From assembly GCA_027310975.1 (NCBI GenBank), contig DAICZV010000014.1, positions 1 to 15,791 of the forward strand: a stretch of DNA of 15,791 nucleotides, written 5' to 3'. The DNA comes from a bacterium (lineage in GTDB: Bacteria > Patescibacteriota > Minisyncoccia > UBA6257 > GWB1-50-10). Below are positions 13,513 to 15,791 of this stretch, piece by piece; positions within the stretch are counted from its first letter, which is position 1; every line of letters starts with the position of its first letter. Position numbers and translations under genes: made by a program. A model generated the notes under the pieces. It ran no database searches and was not told where the DNA came from. It saw only the letters and a list, made by a program, of their open reading frames with translations.

Positions 13513-13587
13513 GGCTCGGGAATACGAAAAAGTGTGCGCTCCGGGCCGCTTGGCCAAGTCTTACCCACTTTTTCATATCCCCGAGCC
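13513..13587 (+). repeat. Family B structured inverted repeat, copy 3 (after ligA)
   Basis: Twenty-two-base arms (13513-13534 and 13566-13587, 20 paired) enclose CTCCG at 13539-13543, a GGCC-GCTT-GGCC hairpin (13544-13555) and AAGTCTTA at 13556-13563. The left arm starts at the base after the ligA stop. The 3' side runs into GTTTATTGTTATT, so terminator activity is plausible for this copy. Confidence 0.87.
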
Positions 13588-13592
13588 GTTTA

Positions 13593-13622
13593 TTGTTATT
13601 AATGAAGAATTACCTATATAAT
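13593..13622 (+). promoter_or_regulatory. Promoter of gatCA (leaderless)
   Basis: A -35 box TTGTTA (13593-13598) and a perfect -10 box TATAAT (13617-13622) are separated by 18 bases. Initiation 7 bases downstream falls on the A of the ATG at 13629, predicting a leaderless gatC message. The promoter decides the gatC start, because any start further upstream would lie inside or before it. Confidence 0.75.
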
Positions 13623-13628
13623 TCATTC

Positions 13629-13925
13629 ATGCTCGCGAAAAAGGACTTGGAAAAGCTGGCGGAACTCTCCCATATGGAGCTTAAGCCGGCCGAGGAAGAG
13701 AAGCTTTTAAAGGACCTCGGGGCCGTTTTGGACCACTTTGAAGAACTGAAAACCGTCAAAACCGACGGCGTTACGCCTATGACGGGCGGCACGGACCTGA
13801 AGAACGTTTTCCGGGATGACGAAGAAGGCGGCGGTCTTCCCGGCGATATCGCCAAGGGGGAGTTTCCGGAAAAAGAAAGGGATTATCTTAAAGTGCCGCC
13901 GGTGTTTCCGGGCGAGGCCGATTAA
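13629..13925 (+). CDS. gatC: Aspartyl/glutamyl-tRNA amidotransferase subunit C
   Basis: This 98-residue protein is the small chaperone-like subunit that wraps around GatA in the GatCAB enzyme, which amidates misacylated Asp-tRNA(Asn) and/or Glu-tRNA(Gln). The N terminus MLAKKDLEKLAELSHMEL followed by an acidic-basic helical stretch and VLDHFEELKTVKTDGVTP matches the family, as does the length. Upstream in-frame starts from 13593 overlap the -35/-10 boxes and would exceed the usual size, so 13629 is chosen. The stop is one base before the gatA ATG. Confidence 0.92.
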   Translation: MLAKKDLEKLAELSHMELKPAEEEKLLKDLGAVLDHFEELKTVKTDGVTPMTGGTDLKNVFRDDEEGGGLPGDIAKGEFPEKERDYLKVPPVFPGEAD

Positions 13926-13926
13926 C

Positions 13927-15369
13927 ATGGAACTGAAAACATTGACCATAAAAAAGTTCCGGACCGGATTAGCGAAAAAGGAGTTCTCGGCCGCGGAAGC
14001 GACAGGGGAATACCTGAAGCAGATCAAAGAAAAAGACGCCGCGCTCGGCGCCTACCTTTCCATTTTTGAAGAAGGCGCGCTCCGGGCCGCCGTAGAGACG
14101 GACGAAAAGAACGCCGCAGGCGAAAAATTGCCGCCTCTCGCTGGCGTGCCGGTGGCTTTGAAGGACAATATGCTCTTTAAGGGAACCAAGGCCACATCCG
14201 CCTCCAAGATATTGGAACCTTACGTTTCGTCTTACGACGGGACGGCCGTGAAAAAGCTCAAAGCATCCGGCGCGATAATTTTAGGCAAGACGAATATGGA
14301 TGAGTTCGCGATGGGTTCCTCCACCGAGAATTCCGGTTTCCACCCGACGAAAAACCCTTATGACCCATCGCGCGTGCCGGGCGGTTCTTCCGGCGGCTCG
14401 GCGGCCGCGGTTGCCGCACAAATGGCCCTGGGCGCTTTCGGTTCCGATACCGGCGGTTCTATCCGCCAGCCGGCGGCCTTCTGCGGCGTCGTCGGCTTCA
14501 AGCCGACCTACGGCGCGGTTTCCCGATTCGGATTGATGGCGATGTCATCCAGCTTGGACCAGATCGGTCCATTCGCGCGGACCGTGGAAGACGCGGAGGC
14601 GCTCTTTGACGCCGTTCGCGGCCGGGACGGATTTGATGCCACGAGCTTGGCATTGCCGGAACGGGAGCCACTGACGCTTGAAGATCTTAAAGGGCTGCGC
14701 GTTGGATTGCCCAAGGAATATTTCGGCGAGGGGCTGAGCGCCGAGGTCGCGCGCGGCGTGGAAGAGGCGATTGGCAAGCTTAAAAAACTCGGATTGAACT
14801 TTAAAGAGATGTCCCTGCCGCACACCCGGTACGCTCTTTCCACTTATTACATCGTGATGCCGGCCGAAGTTTCGGCGAACCTCGCGCGTTTTGACGGCGT
14901 ACGGTATCCGGGCCTGCCGGAGGTGGAAAAAGAGGCAGACGCCTTGCGGGATATTTACTTCAAAACCCGGGGTCGGGGCTTCGGCGCCGAGGTGCGCCGC
15001 CGCATTCTGCTCGGCACTTTCGTTCTTTCCGCCGGATATTACGACGCTTATTACGCCAAGGCCCAGAAAGTTCGCCGGCTTATGAGCGAAGACTTTGAAA
15101 AGGCCTGGAGCGAGGTGGACGTCATTCTTACGCCCGTCACGCCTACGACCGCCTTTAAGTTCGGGGAAAAGACGAGCAACCCGCTTTCAATGTACCTTTC
15201 GGACATCTTCACTATTCCGGCGAACCTCGCCGGCTTGCCGGCGCTTTCAATGCCGGTCAAGGGATATCCGTTGGGCGGGAAAGAGCTTCCGGTCGGGTTC
15301 CAGCTCATGGGTCCGCGCCTTTCGGACAAAAAAGTGCTTCATATCGGCAAGTTTTACGAGCAGGCATAG
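13927..15369 (+). CDS. gatA: Aspartyl/glutamyl-tRNA amidotransferase subunit A
   Basis: This 480-residue amidase-signature enzyme releases ammonia from glutamine for the GatB transamidation step. The Ser-cisSer-Lys triad is complete: K79 in ALKDNM, S154 in PGGSSGGS and S178 in DTGGSIRQPA, at the same numbers as in the well-studied Staphylococcus aureus GatA. The start at 13927 gives the usual N terminus MELKTLTIKKFR and one-base spacing after gatC. A longer in-frame opening from 13816 overlaps gatC and has no family match. No gatB lies in the window after gatA; it must be elsewhere. No clear terminator is seen before the tRNA promoter. Confidence 0.96.
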   Translation: MELKTLTIKKFRTGLAKKEFSAAEATGEYLKQIKEKDAALGAYLSIFEEGALRAAVETDEKNAAGEKLPPLAGVPVALKDNMLFKGTKATSASKILEPYVSSYDGTAVKKLKASGAIILGKTNMDEFAMGSSTENSGFHPTKNPYDPSRVPGGSSGGSAAAVAAQMALGAFGSDTGGSIRQPAAFCGVVGFKPTYGAVSRFGLMAMSSSLDQIGPFARTVEDAEALFDAVRGRDGFDATSLALPEREPLTLEDLKGLRVGLPKEYFGEGLSAEVARGVEEAIGKLKKLGLNFKEMSLPHTRYALSTYYIVMPAEVSANLARFDGVRYPGLPEVEKEADALRDIYFKTRGRGFGAEVRRRILLGTFVLSAGYYDAYYAKAQKVRRLMSEDFEKAWSEVDVILTPVTPTTAFKFGEKTSNPLSMYLSDIFTIPANLAGLPALSMPVKGYPLGGKELPVGFQLMGPRLSDKKVLHIGKFYEQA

Positions 15370-15375
15370 TGTCAT

Positions 15376-15404
15376 TTGATAAAACCGCCGGCTTGTCATA
15401 AAAT
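15376..15404 (+). promoter_or_regulatory. Promoter of the tRNA-Asp gene
   Basis: TTGATA (15376-15381) and TAAAAT (15399-15404) are separated by exactly 17 bases, the best-spaced promoter in the window. It ends 15 bases before the tRNA, giving a short 5' trailer for RNase P to remove. Confidence 0.6.
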
Positions 15405-15419
15405 TCGGATTGGCAGCTT

Positions 15420-15493
15420 GCAGCCGTAGCTCAATTGGTTAGAGCACCGCCCTGTCACGGCGGGGGTTACCGGTTCGAGTCCGGCCGGCTGCG
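15420..15493 (+). tRNA. tRNA-Asp (anticodon GTC)
   Basis: A full cloverleaf can be folded: acceptor GCAGCCG (15420-15426) with CGGCTGC (15486-15492), D arm GCTC/GAGC, anticodon stem CCGCC/GGCGG with loop CTGTCAC and anticodon GTC at 15454-15456. The T arm ACCGG-TTCGAGT-CCGGC has an A-C mismatch at its outermost pair. The discriminator is G15493, as expected for Asp. CCA is not encoded and must be added after transcription. Confidence 0.95.
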
Positions 15494-15554
15494 CAACGGA
15501 TATTAGTCAGTAAAATCAATAGCTCCGGGGAGCGGAGGAGCGGACGTTAGAACT
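15494..15554. other. Short gap between tRNA-Asp and the convergent gene
   Basis: This gap holds no gene. A GC-rich hairpin CTCCG-GGGAG-CGGAG occurs at 15523-15537 but is not followed by a T tract on either strand, so it is not a clear terminator. Confidence 0.4.
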
Positions 15555-15791
15555 TTAATCGCCAGTCGTTCTTTTTTTTGCAACAAGATGGATGGTCTTG
15601 TTAATAATCGCCACACCGTCTTTTCGCTGTGCCGCAGTTTCATCAGTCATTTTCAAGAAGACTATATCCCAACCTTCATAAAGTTCTCTTAGCTCTTTTT
15701 CGGTGGGATAAAAATTTTCAGGGACTTGTTGGGCCAAAGTCCTTTCTTCTGCGAATGTGGAAATGCCGTCCATCTGGATTGACTCTTTATA
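15555..15791 (-). CDS. Probable SAM-dependent methyltransferase, C-terminal part (partial)
   Basis: The frame on the minus strand ends with TAA at 15557-15555 and stays open to the window edge, so the 5' end is missing. The 78 visible codons include TEKELRELYEGWDIVFLKM and IINKTIHLVAKK, resembling the last two beta strands of class I methyltransferases of the TehB-like type, where an ELxxLYxxW helix precedes a strand and a closing hydrophobic strand ends ...AxK. The SAM-binding motif would lie outside the window, so the call is tentative. An ATG at 15773 could suggest a complete 72-residue protein, but this would be too short for the fold. It is convergent with gatA and the tRNA. Confidence 0.5.
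   Translation of the reverse strand, partial: YKESIQMDGISTFAEERTLAQQVPENFYPTEKELRELYEGWDIVFLKMTDETAAQRKDGVAIINKTIHLVAKKRTTGD

Noticed and set aside
13593..13628. Upstream start for gatC
   Set aside because: It falls on the -35/-10 boxes of a well-formed promoter and makes the protein longer than usual for GatC.
13816..13926. Longer gatA opening that overlaps gatC
   Set aside because: The extra residues overlap the end of gatC and do not resemble the GatA N terminus. The ATG at 13927 gives the family start and places the catalytic residues at the expected numbers.
15522..15537. CTCCG hairpin near the right edge as a fourth family B copy or terminator
   Set aside because: The second conserved half (AAGTCTTA) is absent and no T tract follows on either strand.
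15555..15773. Complete 72-residue minus-strand protein
   Set aside because: The frame remains open to the window edge, and the visible part looks like only the C-terminal strands of a larger methyltransferase fold.

Overview
The window looks like a piece of chromosome from a bacterium of the Candidate Phyla Radiation (Patescibacteria, possibly Parcubacteria). This is inference. It rests on a compact GC-rich layout, a type IV pilus cluster with no secretin and no lipoprotein PilP, several minor pilins of the kind common in that group, few Shine-Dalgarno motifs, and promoter -10 boxes placed so close to start codons that several transcripts should be leaderless. All recognised genes lie on the + strand except a partial one at the right edge.

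Region 1 (56-6984) is the pilus motor and platform: pilM, pilN-like, pilO-like, a small PilP-like protein, pilB (extension ATPase), pilT (retraction ATPase) and pilC. Region 2 (7180-11401) holds two paralogous major-type pilins, the prepilin peptidase pilD, and four minor pilins (GspH/FimT-, PilV-, PilW- and PilX-like). Having both PilB and PilT argues for a dynamic, retractable pilus. Region 3 (11413-15791) holds housekeeping genes: ligA (NAD-dependent DNA ligase), gatC, gatA, a tRNA-Asp(GTC), and the C-terminal end of a probable methyltransferase on the minus strand.

The unusual part is a set of palindromic elements that ordinary annotation would miss. Family A (two copies) sits on the start codons of pilO and pilC, between ATGAA direct repeats. 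Each copy carries an open mini-ORF (MNPPHN...MLCGG) whose TGA overlaps the downstream ATG. Family C (three copies) sits exactly at the codons of the prepilin cleavage site. Each copy lies between duplicated Gly-Phe-Thr codons, and virtual removal restores a textbook leader in all three genes. Two copies are read through in frame and one forces a stop/restart. Family B (three copies) follows the stop codons of pilB, pilC and ligA. It has a conserved internal loop (CTCCG / AAGTCTTA) between helices that differ in sequence yet stay paired, which suggests a structured RNA or a terminator/processing signal. Families A and C are placed so that none of the mature proteins is changed.
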